From positions 1 through 64,000 of the forward strand of contig DASVOE010000077.1 of NCBI GenBank assembly GCA_036383515.1: a stretch of DNA of 64,000 nt, in the 5' to 3' direction. The stretch comes from CADEDV01 sp036383515 (GTDB lineage: Bacteria; Bacteroidota; Bacteroidia; Chitinophagales; Chitinophagaceae). Positions 8,687 to 17,419 of the stretch are shown here, piece after piece (position 1 is the stretch's first letter; every line of letters starts with the position of its first letter). The position numbers and the translations under genes are program-made. The notes under the pieces were generated by a model. The model was not told the DNA's origin. It made no database searches and worked only from the letters and a program-made list of their open reading frames with translations.

Positions 8687-10363
8687 ATGGCAAGCAAGAA
8701 GTATCTTTTGTTGATGGGGGCCGCATTCTGCCTCGCGTTGAGTTCGTTTTCACAGGTAAAGATTGGAACCACATATGATTCCACTCAAATACCTGCTAAA
8801 AGAATGCCTCAGCACAATGAGTTTTTACAGGGAGCTAATAACTTCCCCGCCAAACCCCGCAACCAATGGGAAATAGGCGTTAAACTGGGAACGTTCAACG
8901 TTAGCGGTGATATCCCTTCTCAATTTGCATTTCCAAGTTTCGGTCTTCATGTAAGAAAAGCATTTGGATATGTTTTCTCCATGAGGCTTGAATACATGTA
9001 CGGAACAGGTAAAGGATTGAGCTGGCTACCATCCCAAAATTTTTCCGATAATGACCCATGGATAGCAGCTGGCTATTCAGCTGTTTATCGTAATAATAGT
9101 GGTCAGATCGTATCAAGTTTGCCGGGAAATCCTAATGCACCAATTGAGTCGATTTATTATAATTATAAAACCAAAACCCAGGATTTATCCCTTCAAGGTG
9201 TTGTTACACTTAATAACATCCGTTTCCACAAATCAAAAACTGGTTTCAACTTCTATGGTTTTGCGGGTGTGGGTGCTACAGTGTATGATACCAAAGTAAA
9301 TGCCCGCAATGCCAGTGGTGCCAAATATAGTTTTGCTGGAATTAGCGGTGGTGTATATAAAAATAGAAAAGACACAAAAAAGGCATTAAAGAATCTGATG
9401 GATGATTCATATGAGTCAGCTGCAGAAAACCAGGGAGAACGCCGTCCAAAATTATTTGGAAATACACTTAAGCCCTCAGGTACCGTGGGTATGGGTATAG
9501 CTTTCAAATTAAGTAATCGCCTTAACCTTGCTATTGAAGATCGTGTAACATTTATCAAAGATGATTTATTAGATGGTCAGCGTTGGCAAGAGCATGCATG
9601 GGGCAATCCTGTATTGACCCGTGACTTCGATTCATATAATTTTGCTTCGGTTGGTTTAAATATTAACCTGGGTGCTAAATCAGTTGAACCTCTCTGGTGG
9701 TTAAATCCGCTGGATTATGCTTACAGCGAAATCCGCAACCCACGCTTAATGCGTTTACCAAAACCAGTTTTACCTGATAGCGACGGCGATGGTATCACAG
9801 ACCAGTTCGATCAGGAACAAACTCCACAAGGTTGTCCGGTTGATAGCCACGGTGTAAGCCGTGATACAGATGGTGATGGTGTACCTGATTGTAAGGATAA
9901 AGAACTGATCACTCCTACTTATTGTCAGCCAGTAGATGCTGATGGAGTTGGTAAGTGTCCATGCCCAGAAGGTTGTGTTGGAGTTGATACTACTAAGAAA
10001 GGTTGTGACGAGTTACTTGGCGCATTACCAAGCGTTTCTTTCAAAGCTAGTTCTAACGCACTTACTGATGATGCAAAAGCTGTATTAGCTACAGTAGCTG
10101 CTAAAATGCGTAACAATCCTGAATGTAAAGTGGTAGTTACCGGTTATTGCTCTTCTACTAAGAAAGAACAGCAGTTAAGCTGGGATCATGTGAACAAAGT
10201 AATATCTCACATGGTTGAAAAAGAAGGCCTGAGCGCTGATCGCTTTATCTTCAAATATGGTGAAGAAGGTGATTGTAACACAGTTGATTTGCGTGCAGCC
10301 AGTGAAGGAGAAGAAGGTCCTAATACTGTAACTCCTCCGCATCCGAACTTACGTAAGAATTAA
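8687..10363 (+). CDS. OmpA-family outer membrane protein with thrombospondin type 3 repeats and a degenerate C-terminal domain
   Basis: A 558-residue envelope protein: signal peptide (1-23, ending SSFSQ), an N-terminal region of about 330 residues that looks like an eight-strand barrel, calcium-binding thrombospondin type 3 repeats at about 362-415 (DSDGDGITDQFD, DTDGDGVPDCKD), and an OmpA-like C-terminal region from about 445. OmpA domains anchor the outer membrane to peptidoglycan through an Asp in GHTD and an Arg in LSxxRA. Here the matching stretches read VVVTGYCSST and LSWDHVN, so both residues appear to be lost. A strong promoter and terminator frame it as a single-gene unit, which suggests high expression. 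Confidence 0.82.
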   Translation: MASKKYLLLMGAAFCLALSSFSQVKIGTTYDSTQIPAKRMPQHNEFLQGANNFPAKPRNQWEIGVKLGTFNVSGDIPSQFAFPSFGLHVRKAFGYVFSMRLEYMYGTGKGLSWLPSQNFSDNDPWIAAGYSAVYRNNSGQIVSSLPGNPNAPIESIYYNYKTKTQDLSLQGVVTLNNIRFHKSKTGFNFYGFAGVGATVYDTKVNARNASGAKYSFAGISGGVYKNRKDTKKALKNLMDDSYESAAENQGERRPKLFGNTLKPSGTVGMGIAFKLSNRLNLAIEDRVTFIKDDLLDGQRWQEHAWGNPVLTRDFDSYNFASVGLNINLGAKSVEPLWWLNPLDYAYSEIRNPRLMRLPKPVLPDSDGDGITDQFDQEQTPQGCPVDSHGVSRDTDGDGVPDCKDKELITPTYCQPVDADGVGKCPCPEGCVGVDTTKKGCDELLGALPSVSFKASSNALTDDAKAVLATVAAKMRNNPECKVVVTGYCSSTKKEQQLSWDHVNKVISHMVEKEGLSADRFIFKYGEEGDCNTVDLRAASEGEEGPNTVTPPHPNLRKN

Positions 10364-10391
10364 AATTTCTCTTGATACTTTTTGCTGATAG

Positions 10392-10419
10392 ACCCTCCCT
10401 TTACAGGGAGGGTTTTTTT
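10392..10419 (+). terminator. Rho-independent terminator after the OmpA-like gene
   Basis: A perfect 9-bp stem (ACCCTCCCT / AGGGAGGGT) with a 4-nt loop and a run of seven T. It lies 28 nt past the stop codon. Confidence 0.93.
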
Positions 10420-10522
10420 GCCTTTTATTGGTTCGGGATTCCTGTAAAAGCCCCTTTATCAAAATCTTAACGACGATCATTTGGCCACTTATCTTTTTTC
10501 CGGAAGTTTTGCCACTATCTAT

Positions 10523-10530
10523 TAACTTTG
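10523..10530 (+). promoter_or_regulatory. -7 element upstream of bamD
   Basis: TAACTTTG matches TAnnTTTG and ends 9 nt before the chosen bamD ATG at 10540. No good -33 TTTG was found at the expected spacing. If used, the 5' leader would be only a few nucleotides long. Confidence 0.5.
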
Positions 10531-10539
10531 CCAACCTTT

Positions 10540-11355
10540 ATGCGTTTTCTATCCGTTTTAATAATAGCGATCATCCTGGTTAGTTGTGGTGGCGGGATGA
10601 ATAAGATCCTGAAGAATCCTGATCCTGAGTATAAGCTCAGGATGGCTGAACAGCTCTTTGTAAAAAAGAAATATAATAAGGCCCAGCTGATCTATGAGGA
10701 TATCATGCCCTACTTCAAAACCGGAAAGGAGTTTGAAAATATCTATTATAAGTATGCCTACTGCGCTTATTACCAGTTGGACTATCTTAATGCAGAGAAC
10801 CTTTTTAAAACCTTTTTAGAAATATTTCCCAATAGCCAACGATCAGAAGAGATCGATTATATGAGGGCGTATTCATTTTATAAGCAATCGCCCAAACCGG
10901 AGCTTGATCAAACGAACACAATAAAAGCGATGGGTATGATGCAGACCTTTATCAATACTCATCCCGGGTCAGCCAGGAATAAAGAGGCCAACGGGATCAT
11001 TGATATCTGCAGGCAAAAGCTTGAAATAAAAGCCTATAAGAGCGCACAGTTATATTATGATCTTGGGCAGTTCAGGGCAGCTGGTGTATCTTTTGCTACT
11101 TTGCTGGATGATTATCCTGAATCAACAAAAGGAGATGAGTATAAACTGATGATCATTAAATCCTATTACCGCTATGCACAATTGAGTATTGAAGAGAAAA
11201 AACCAGAGCGGTTTGAAAAAGTGATCACTGAAGTCAATGAGTTTGTGGATCGTTTTCCTGAAAGCAAACTGAGAAAAGAGGCAGAAGTTTTTTTAAAGCA
11301 ATCGCAAACAAATATTAAAAATTTAAGCAATGAGCAAATTAAGACGCCAGCTTAG
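10540..11355 (+). CDS. bamD: Outer membrane protein assembly factor BamD
   Basis: BamD is the essential lipoprotein that works with BamA to insert beta-barrel proteins in the outer membrane. The chosen ATG gives MRFLSVLIIAIILVSC, a lipoprotein signal with the lipidated Cys at position 16; an upstream in-frame TTG at 10528 would add only four residues and lies within the promoter. The 271-residue protein is built of TPR-like helical pairs (KYNKAQLIYEDI, NAENLFKTFLEIFP, FRAAGVSFATLLDDYPES), which is the BamD pattern. Its 3' end overlaps rpoZ by 26 nt, so the two are translated from one mRNA. Confidence 0.9.
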   Translation: MRFLSVLIIAIILVSCGGGMNKILKNPDPEYKLRMAEQLFVKKKYNKAQLIYEDIMPYFKTGKEFENIYYKYAYCAYYQLDYLNAENLFKTFLEIFPNSQRSEEIDYMRAYSFYKQSPKPELDQTNTIKAMGMMQTFINTHPGSARNKEANGIIDICRQKLEIKAYKSAQLYYDLGQFRAAGVSFATLLDDYPESTKGDEYKLMIIKSYYRYAQLSIEEKKPERFEKVITEVNEFVDRFPESKLRKEAEVFLKQSQTNIKNLSNEQIKTPA

Positions 11356-11671
11356 TGCAGGCATCACTAACAATGTAGAGACCCGTAACCTGGATGACAT
11401 AAAAGCCAAAACGGGGAATCTGTATGAATCTATTGCCATTGTGGGCAAAAGGGCTAACCAGATCAATATCTCGTTGAAGGAAGAGTTGCATAATAAGCTC
11501 GAAGAATTTGCAAGCCATACGGATAGCCTCGAGGAAATTCACGAGAATAAAGAGCAGATAGAAATATCAAGGGCATACGAAAGAATGCCTAACCCTGCAC
11601 TTTTGGCTACCCAGGAATTTATGGAGGATAAAGTGTATTTCCGTAAGGGCGAAGATGAACTATTCAGTTAA
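11330..11671 (+). CDS. rpoZ: DNA-directed RNA polymerase omega subunit, Bacteroidota type
   Basis: A 113-residue protein. The central NLYESIAIVGKRANQI segment corresponds to the conserved omega core (helix with K-R-A-x-Q-I) that clamps the beta-prime C-terminus. Bacteroidota omega proteins are longer and more divergent than the E. coli subunit, which fits. The bamD-rpoZ overlap of 26 nt and the close downstream coaBC agree with a gene order I know from this phylum. The assignment rests on a short motif plus context, so it is good but not certain. Confidence 0.8.
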   Translation: MSKLRRQLSAGITNNVETRNLDDIKAKTGNLYESIAIVGKRANQINISLKEELHNKLEEFASHTDSLEEIHENKEQIEISRAYERMPNPALLATQEFMEDKVYFRKGEDELFS

Positions 11672-11721
11672 TTGGGTCTGTAAGAATATTTTTAATTGGC
11701 GATCTGCAATCTGTGGATCGC

Positions 11722-11752
11722 TTTTGCTTTCTATAAGGAAATAGTACTTTTG
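11722..11752 (+). promoter_or_regulatory. Promoter of coaBC, adjacent to the start codon
   Basis: TTTTG at 11722-11726, an 18-bp spacer, then TACTTTTG at 11745-11752. Only four nucleotides separate the element from the ATG at 11757. With a -7 element this close, transcription should begin at or almost at the ATG, so the message is predicted to be leaderless. Confidence 0.65.
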
Positions 11753-11756
11753 AACC

Positions 11757-12953
11757 ATGTTGCAGGGAAAAAAGATATTGCTGGCTATCACCGGCAGCAT
11801 TGCTGCTTATAAATCTATTTACCTTGTCCGGTTATTGATAAAAGCTGGTGCACAAGTAAAAGTGATCATGACACCGGCCGCTAAAGATTTTGTTTCCTCT
11901 CTTACCCTTTCAACTCTTTCCAAAAATCCTGTATTAATTGATCTCTTTGATGAACAGAGCTGGTCCAACCATGTAATGCTTGGCAGATGGGCTGATGTAA
12001 TGCTGATAGCTCCGCTTAGCTGTAATAGTTTGGCGAAAATGGCAAATGGACAGTGTGATAATTTATTACTGGCTACTTACCTTTCTGCTACCTGCCCGGT
12101 AGTTACCGCACCTGCCATGGACGAAGATATGTGGCAGCATCCGGCAACTAAAGCCAATCTTCAACAGCTTGAATCGTTCGGCACCCGGATCATTCCTGTA
12201 GAAAAAGGTGAACTGGCAAGTGGCTTATATGGTGACGGCAGGATGGCAGAACCCGAGCAGATCCTAAAATATATCACCGACACTTTTTTTTTGCGTCGTC
12301 CATTAAACGGTAAAAAAGTCCTGGTTACGGCAGGCCCTACATACGAACCTATCGACCCGGTTCGTTTTATTGGCAATCATTCTTCAGGTAAAATGGGAAT
12401 GGCCATCGCAAAAGAAATGTACGAACAAGGAGCAGAAGTCACTCTTATAATTGGTCCGACATCACTTAACCTAAATTCAAATGGGATAGAAATTCAAAAG
12501 GTAACTACGGCAGCCCAAATGCTCGAAGCCTGTGAAGCCAGTTTTCCCAATGTGGATATTGCGGTAATGTCGGCTGCAGTGGCAGACTATACACCGGTTA
12601 AAACGGCTACAGAAAAAATAAAGAAGAAAGAGACTGACATTACGGTGGAACTTACAAAGACAACTGATATTTTAAAGAGTCTCGGTACAAAGAAAAAGAA
12701 AGACCAGGTGCTTGTTGGGTTTGCTTTAGAGACTACGGATGAAAAGAAACATGCACTTGAAAAATTAGAAAAGAAAAATGCTGATCTCATTGTTTTAAAT
12801 TCTCTGAATGATGCAGGAGCCGGCTTTGGTTATGACACTAATAAGGTCACTATATTCGGACGGGAAGGGCAGGAGTTTCGTTTTGATAAAAAATCAAAAG
12901 CCGAAGTAGCGAAAGATATCGTTGCCACTATAATTAAACTATTTTATGCATAA
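11757..12953 (+). CDS. coaBC: Bifunctional phosphopantothenoylcysteine decarboxylase / phosphopantothenate-cysteine ligase
   Basis: CoaBC performs two steps of coenzyme A synthesis. The N-terminal FMN decarboxylase half (about 1-180) shows ITGSIAAYKS, the active-site His in SNHVMLGRWAD, and IAPLSCNSLAKMANG. The C-terminal ligase half (about 185-398) has AGPTYEPIDPVRFIGNHS and LNDAGAGFGYDTN. Two residues that act in the E. coli decarboxylase differ: PAMN reads PAMD, and the ACG of the substrate flap reads ASG. I recall these as usual in Bacteroidota, but cannot check that here. The gene overlaps porD by 8 nt. Confidence 0.93.
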   Translation: MLQGKKILLAITGSIAAYKSIYLVRLLIKAGAQVKVIMTPAAKDFVSSLTLSTLSKNPVLIDLFDEQSWSNHVMLGRWADVMLIAPLSCNSLAKMANGQCDNLLLATYLSATCPVVTAPAMDEDMWQHPATKANLQQLESFGTRIIPVEKGELASGLYGDGRMAEPEQILKYITDTFFLRRPLNGKKVLVTAGPTYEPIDPVRFIGNHSSGKMGMAIAKEMYEQGAEVTLIIGPTSLNLNSNGIEIQKVTTAAQMLEACEASFPNVDIAVMSAAVADYTPVKTATEKIKKKETDITVELTKTTDILKSLGTKKKKDQVLVGFALETTDEKKHALEKLEKKNADLIVLNSLNDAGAGFGYDTNKVTIFGREGQEFRFDKKSKAEVAKDIVATIIKLFYA

Positions 12954-13863
12954 AAAGATCATTTTTATTCTTGCTCTTGTTATCTCTGTTACCAGGATAC
13001 AGGCCCAGGAGATACAGGCAAGACTCACTGTTTTGACCAGCAAGATCAGCACCAGTGTTGACAAAAAGATCTTTACAACTTTGCAGACTACACTAACTAA
13101 TTTTCTGAATAACCGGAAATGGACAGGTGATGCTTTTTCTCAGAATGAAAAAATACAATGCAATTTTTTGCTAAGCGTAGAGAAAGAGCTGGGGAGCAAT
13201 ATTTATAGCGGTAAGCTGACGGTACAGGCAGCCCGCCCGGTTTTTAATACTTCTTATGACTCTCCCATTATCAATTTCCTGGATGATGATATTGTATTCA
13301 GGTATATTGAATTTCAACCGGTAGAATTCAACGAAAACAGGGTACAGGGAAGTGATCCGATGGCTGCTAATCTCCCTGCTATACTGGCTTATTATGTCAA
13401 TATTATTCTTGCACTTGATTACGATTCATTTTCTCTTCGGGGCGGTGATACCTATTTTCAAAAAGCATGGAATATTGTGAACAATGCTCCAGAAGGAAGA
13501 GATATCACCGGGTGGAAATCATTCGAAAGTATGCGCAACAGGTATTGGCTGGCAGAAAATTTTAATAACAACCGCTTTGCCCTGGTGCATGATGTATTGT
13601 ATGCTTATTATCGTTCCGGTATGGATGTTTTTTACGAAAATGAAGAAAAGGGGCGGAATGGAATATTGAATAGCCTGAACTTTCTCAATACCATCAATGC
13701 AGAAAACCCTAACTCCATGCTCATGCAGTTTTTTTTCCAGGGTAAAAGTGGAGAATTGGTGAAGGTATTTAGTAAGGCCACACCTGAAATAAAGACCAGG
13801 GCGAAAGATATACTCACCCGTCTTGATATTACCAACGCTTCTGCTTACAAAGAATTGAAATGA
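12946..13863 (+). CDS. porD: DUF4835 family protein, PorD-like T9SS component
   Basis: This 305-residue exported protein (signal peptide 1-20, ending RIQAQ) belongs to the DUF4835 family, annotated as PorD, an accessory part of type IX secretion and gliding. Recognisable pieces are the N-terminal LTVLTSKISTS, NFLNNRKWTGDAF, the SYDSPIINFLDDD segment and the central LRGGDTYFQKAWNIVNNA. Its molecular function is unknown. It overlaps coaBC by 8 nt and the next gene by 4 nt, so the three form a translationally coupled operon. The coaBC-porD pairing is a common Bacteroidota arrangement. Confidence 0.82.
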   Translation: MHKKIIFILALVISVTRIQAQEIQARLTVLTSKISTSVDKKIFTTLQTTLTNFLNNRKWTGDAFSQNEKIQCNFLLSVEKELGSNIYSGKLTVQAARPVFNTSYDSPIINFLDDDIVFRYIEFQPVEFNENRVQGSDPMAANLPAILAYYVNIILALDYDSFSLRGGDTYFQKAWNIVNNAPEGRDITGWKSFESMRNRYWLAENFNNNRFALVHDVLYAYYRSGMDVFYENEEKGRNGILNSLNFLNTINAENPNSMLMQFFFQGKSGELVKVFSKATPEIKTRAKDILTRLDITNASAYKELK

Positions 13864-14264
13864 GAGCTTTTATTTTACTTGTATCTGCAGTCTTTTTATT
13901 GGCCTGTAATAGTAATAGACTTCCCAAGGGAGTATTGCCTCCCGAAAAAATGGAAACGGTTCTTTGGGACATGATACAGGCCGATGAGTTTCTTCGCAAC
14001 TATATGCTTACGATTGATACCAGTTTGAACGATACAACTGAAAGTATCCGGATGTATGAAAAAGTTTTCCGGATGCATAAAACATCAAGACAGGAGTTTA
14101 AAAAAAGTTTTGATTATTATCGCACCCATACTTCATTGATAAAAAAGGTGCTTGATTCATTGAATGTAAAATCAACCCAGGTACCTCCTGAGGTGAATGA
14201 ATCAAAACCCTCAGAGAAAATAGATAGCGCTGCCCTGCGTAAAAAAATAAGAAAACCATTGTAA
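13860..14264 (+). CDS. DUF4296 domain lipoprotein
   Basis: A small lipoprotein of 134 residues. The N-terminus MRAFILLVSAVFLLAC has a lipobox with Cys at 16. The next part (PPEKMETVLWDMIQADEFL, about 25-45) and the helical KTSRQEFKKSFDYYRTH segment match DUF4296, a family found only in Bacteroidota and of unknown function. The C-terminal 30 residues are polar and probably disordered. The ATG overlaps the porD stop (ATGA), implying coupled translation. Envelope location is a safe inference; a link to T9SS is suggested only by the neighbouring porD. Confidence 0.78.
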   Translation: MRAFILLVSAVFLLACNSNRLPKGVLPPEKMETVLWDMIQADEFLRNYMLTIDTSLNDTTESIRMYEKVFRMHKTSRQEFKKSFDYYRTHTSLIKKVLDSLNVKSTQVPPEVNESKPSEKIDSAALRKKIRKPL

Positions 14265-14329
14265 CCTGGCAAAGGGCGAACGGATTATCGATTGAACTTC
14301 CCTAATTTTATTTCCTGATTATTTTGCAT

Positions 14330-15028
14330 ATGAATAAAGTCGTTACAGATGCTGAACAAGCTATTGATGATATACTGGATGGAGCGCTATTGATGTTGGG
14401 CGGTTTTGGATTATGTGGTATTCCTGAAAATTGTATTGCAGCGTTGGTAAAAAAAGGAGTGAAAAATCTAACCTGCATTTCTAATAATGCAGGCGTAGAC
14501 AATTTTGGTATTGGACTCATGCTGATTCAAAAGCAGGTAAAGAAAATGATTTCATCTTACGTAGGAGAGAATGCAGAGTTTGAACGGCAGTTGCTCAGTG
14601 GTGAATTGGAAGTGGAATTGATACCACAGGGGACATTAGCTACACGTTGCATGGCCGCTGGGTATGGAATGCCGGCCATTTTTACTCCTGCCGGCGTAGG
14701 CACTGAAGTAGCTACAGGAAAGGAAATAAGAAATTTTAAAGGAAAGGATTATTTACTGGAATTAGCTTTTGATGCTGATTTTGCGATTGTAAAAGCCTGG
14801 AAAGGGGATACCCAGGGAAACCTTATCTATAAAGAGACAGCAAGAAATTTTAATCCTTTAATGGCGATGGCGGGTAAAATAACTATTGCCGAAGTAGAAG
14901 AGTTAGTAGCACCGGGTGAATTGGATCCTGCTTGTATTCATACACCGGGTATTTATGTGCACCGGATTTTCCAGGGCAGTAATTATGAAAAGAGAATTGA
15001 ACAGCGAACGGTGCGATCTCGTCCTTAA
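14330..15028 (+). CDS. scoA: 3-oxoacid CoA-transferase subunit A
   Basis: The alpha subunit of a type I CoA transferase that moves CoA between succinyl-CoA and acetoacetate or a similar acid. Typical features are the N-terminal LMLGGFGLCGIPE, SNNAGVDNFGIGLML, and the FTPAGVGTEVATGKE loop. I start it at the ATG at 14330, giving 232 residues; an in-frame TTG six nucleotides upstream adds nothing. TTATTTTG just before the ATG is an imperfect -7 element. Subunit B follows 118 nt later on the same strand. The exact acid substrate cannot be settled by sequence. Confidence 0.9.
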   Translation: MNKVVTDAEQAIDDILDGALLMLGGFGLCGIPENCIAALVKKGVKNLTCISNNAGVDNFGIGLMLIQKQVKKMISSYVGENAEFERQLLSGELEVELIPQGTLATRCMAAGYGMPAIFTPAGVGTEVATGKEIRNFKGKDYLLELAFDADFAIVKAWKGDTQGNLIYKETARNFNPLMAMAGKITIAEVEELVAPGELDPACIHTPGIYVHRIFQGSNYEKRIEQRTVRSRP

Positions 15029-15146
15029 AAGGATTTTAAAAAATAAGTAATGAGGAATTTTATTCAGCATTCATAAAAGAATAAGTTTTTAATTGATTAA
15101 AGTAGTAAAGTCTTCCTGAAGTAGAGAAGAATCAGGGATCTGAAAT

Positions 15147-15803
15147 ATGGCACTAACCAAAGAACAAATTGCGCAGCGCATCGCCCGGGAATTAAAAGAT
15201 GGCTATTATGTTAATCTCGGCATTGGTATTCCTACCCTGGTAGCAAATTATATTCCGGCCAATATAGATGTAGTACTGCAAAGCGAAAACGGGTTATTGG
15301 GCATGGGACCATTTCCTTTTGACGGTGATGAAGATCCAGACCTGATCAATGCCGGCAAACAAACAATTACTACTATTCCCGGTTCAGCATTTTTTGATTC
15401 TGCTATGAGCTTTGGAATGATCAGGGCAGGCAAGGTTCACTTAACGGTATTAGGCGCTATGGAAGTGAGTGAAGAAGGCGATATAGCCAATTGGAAAATT
15501 CCGGGAAAAATGGTCAAAGGCATGGGTGGCGCTATGGACCTGGTCGCCAGTGCCAAAAACATCATTGTGGCCATGATGCATAGCAACCCCAAAGGCGAAT
15601 CGAAGTTATTACCCAAATGCACTTTACCTCTGACAGGTGTAAAATGCGTAAAGAAGATCGTTTCTGATATCGCCGTGGTAGATATTACTTCGGAAGGATT
15701 TAAATTACTGGAAAGAGCTCCCGGTGTATCCGTGGATGAAATAAAAGCGAAGACAGCGGGTAAACTAATAATAGAAGGCGATATACCTGAAATGCAATTT
15801 TAA
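15147..15803 (+). CDS. scoB: 3-oxoacid CoA-transferase subunit B
   Basis: The beta subunit, 218 residues, carrying the catalytic Glu that forms the glutamyl-CoA intermediate, seen in QSENGLLGMG (about residue 50). YYVNLGIGIPTLVANYIP at the N-terminus and PGSAFFDSAMSFGMIRAGK in the middle are family signatures. It pairs with the subunit A gene just upstream; the 118-nt gap is unusually long for the two subunits and shows no terminator. The enzyme probably serves ketone-body or branched-chain acid breakdown. Confidence 0.92.
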   Translation: MALTKEQIAQRIARELKDGYYVNLGIGIPTLVANYIPANIDVVLQSENGLLGMGPFPFDGDEDPDLINAGKQTITTIPGSAFFDSAMSFGMIRAGKVHLTVLGAMEVSEEGDIANWKIPGKMVKGMGGAMDLVASAKNIIVAMMHSNPKGESKLLPKCTLPLTGVKCVKKIVSDIAVVDITSEGFKLLERAPGVSVDEIKAKTAGKLIIEGDIPEMQF

Positions 15804-15841
15804 TCAGTCCGAAGTCCGCAACTTTTAGTTTGCAGCTTTTT

Positions 15842-16492
15842 CTAATCAATCAGGTTATTTTTTACTGCAAAGAAAACCAGGCCTGCGGTATTCTTGCTAC
15901 CAAAGCGTTCCATTAACCGGTCTTTGATGGCTTCTACAGTACGTGGACTGATTTCCATTTTTTGTGCAATTTCCTGGGCTGTAAATTCCATGCATATAAA
16001 ACGAAGCACATCCTTTTCTTTATCGCTAAGCGTTATTTCGTTATTTAGGGAAGGCACTACTTTTTGGCGGGAATGAGATTTCTTCAATAAAATGCGGTTC
16101 ACAAAATTATTGAGATAATAACCTTTTTCATGTACTTCCATAATAGCCCGGCGAATTTCCTGGGGCTCTGCATTTTTAAGCAAATAGCCATTGGCGCCAT
16201 TTTCCATCAGGTGATAGACAAATCGCTCATCTTCGTACATACTTAAGACCAGTACCTTTATAGCAGGGTATTGTTTGCTGATGGCCTTGGTAGCTTCAAT
16301 ACCATCTTTTCCGGGCATCCGAAGATCCATCAGCACCACTTCAGGTTGCGATTCAGGGATACCGTTTAGCAAATCATCCCCGTTCTCGGCTTCCTGAACG
16401 AATTTGATATTGGTAAAAGGACGAAGTGAAAGTATGACTCCTTTCCTAAAAATCTTATGATCGTCTGCAATAGCTACCTTAATGAATCCCAT
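15842..16492 (-). CDS. NarL/LuxR-family response regulator
   Basis: A 216-residue two-component regulator: receiver domain (1-120) with the acidic pair ADDH, the phosphoacceptor Asp56 in LMDLRMPGKDG, and the Thr/Ser and Lys switch residues (VLSMYED, LLKNAEP), then a LuxR-type helix-turn-helix (about 150-212, LSDKEKDVLRFI, SPRTVEAIKDRL). It lies 79 nt downstream of the histidine kinase gene on the same strand, so the kinase is its likely partner. It is clearly paralogous to the two plus-strand regulators at 19.1 and 21.2 kb. Confidence 0.92.
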   Translation of the reverse strand: MGFIKVAIADDHKIFRKGVILSLRPFTNIKFVQEAENGDDLLNGIPESQPEVVLMDLRMPGKDGIEATKAISKQYPAIKVLVLSMYEDERFVYHLMENGANGYLLKNAEPQEIRRAIMEVHEKGYYLNNFVNRILLKKSHSRQKVVPSLNNEITLSDKEKDVLRFICMEFTAQEIAQKMEISPRTVEAIKDRLMERFGSKNTAGLVFFAVKNNLID

Positions 16493-16571
16493 AATACAAG
16501 ATGTTGAACAAAGTTAATAGTTTACGGATTACAAGATGATCAAGTTCACAGGCTTGCAGGTTATTTAAACT

Positions 16572-17396
16572 TTATTGATACGGTTCATCTTTCGGCAGCT
16601 CGATGGTGACTTTATAATACGTTTGCGAAATATCTTTTTCAAAATTAATATTGCCCTGTACCACCCGAAGTCTGCTGCTGATATTTTTCAGACCTAATCC
16701 TACCGTACTACGATTGAGTTTATCAAAGTCTGCCTGCACAATACCCCTGCCATCATGATGGATGCGGAGATAAAATTTATCACCATGCACATTCTGGGTA
16801 AGATGAATAAAACTGGCGCTGCTATGTTTCAGGATATTATTGATCAGTTCCTGTACAATGCGGAAGATCACTAATTCTTTTTCAGCCTTCAACCGGTCTT
16901 TGTATTCATGAAAACGGCTACTGGCATTAATGCTGCCCGAACCGCTTATCTTTTGAAAAAGATCATTCACGGCAGATTCCAACCCAAAATTCTTGAGGGT
17001 TGGCGGCATAAGGCTATGGCTGATATTACGGATCAATTGAATGGTATCATCAATGATCTGCCTGGCCTGGAAGATTGATTGCAGTTGGGTTGATTTATCC
17101 TGGTTCACCAGGTTTTCATTTAAATACAACCGGGCAGTGGCGAGTAGTGGTCCGGCATCATCATGCAGATCGGCAGCAAGCCGCTGGCGTTCTTCCTCCT
17201 GTAATTTGATAGAAGCATTCAGCAATATCTTTTGCTGATCCTGTTCCATCTGTTGTAGTTTAGTCTGAAATCGAATTACTCTTCGTTGATGAAAGATGAT
17301 AAAAATAACAAGGCTTATGGTAAGCACCAGCATCCCGAGTGTGCCCAGGAAGAGCACAGCAGAAACTCCGGTTTTGGTGGCTTGAAGAAAGAACAT
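16572..17396 (-). CDS. Sensor histidine kinase, NarX/DesK type, with one membrane helix
   Basis: A 274-residue kinase: one transmembrane helix (about 11-36), a short coiled region (about 38-70), the HisKA_3 dimerisation helix with phosphoacceptor His78 in AADLHDDAGPLLA, and a HATPase domain (N box VQELINNILKH, G boxes HHDGRGI and VGLGLKNISSR). There is no extracellular sensing domain of its own. The upstream gene, 23 nt away on the same strand, encodes a seven-helix membrane protein that may be the missing sensor. The likely target is the regulator directly downstream. Confidence 0.92.
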   Translation of the reverse strand: MFFLQATKTGVSAVLFLGTLGMLVLTISLVIFIIFHQRRVIRFQTKLQQMEQDQQKILLNASIKLQEEERQRLAADLHDDAGPLLATARLYLNENLVNQDKSTQLQSIFQARQIIDDTIQLIRNISHSLMPPTLKNFGLESAVNDLFQKISGSGSINASSRFHEYKDRLKAEKELVIFRIVQELINNILKHSSASFIHLTQNVHGDKFYLRIHHDGRGIVQADFDKLNRSTVGLGLKNISSRLRVVQGNINFEKDISQTYYKVTIELPKDEPYQ

Positions 17397-17419
17397 AATT
17401 AAGGTTAGTGGTGTTTGGG

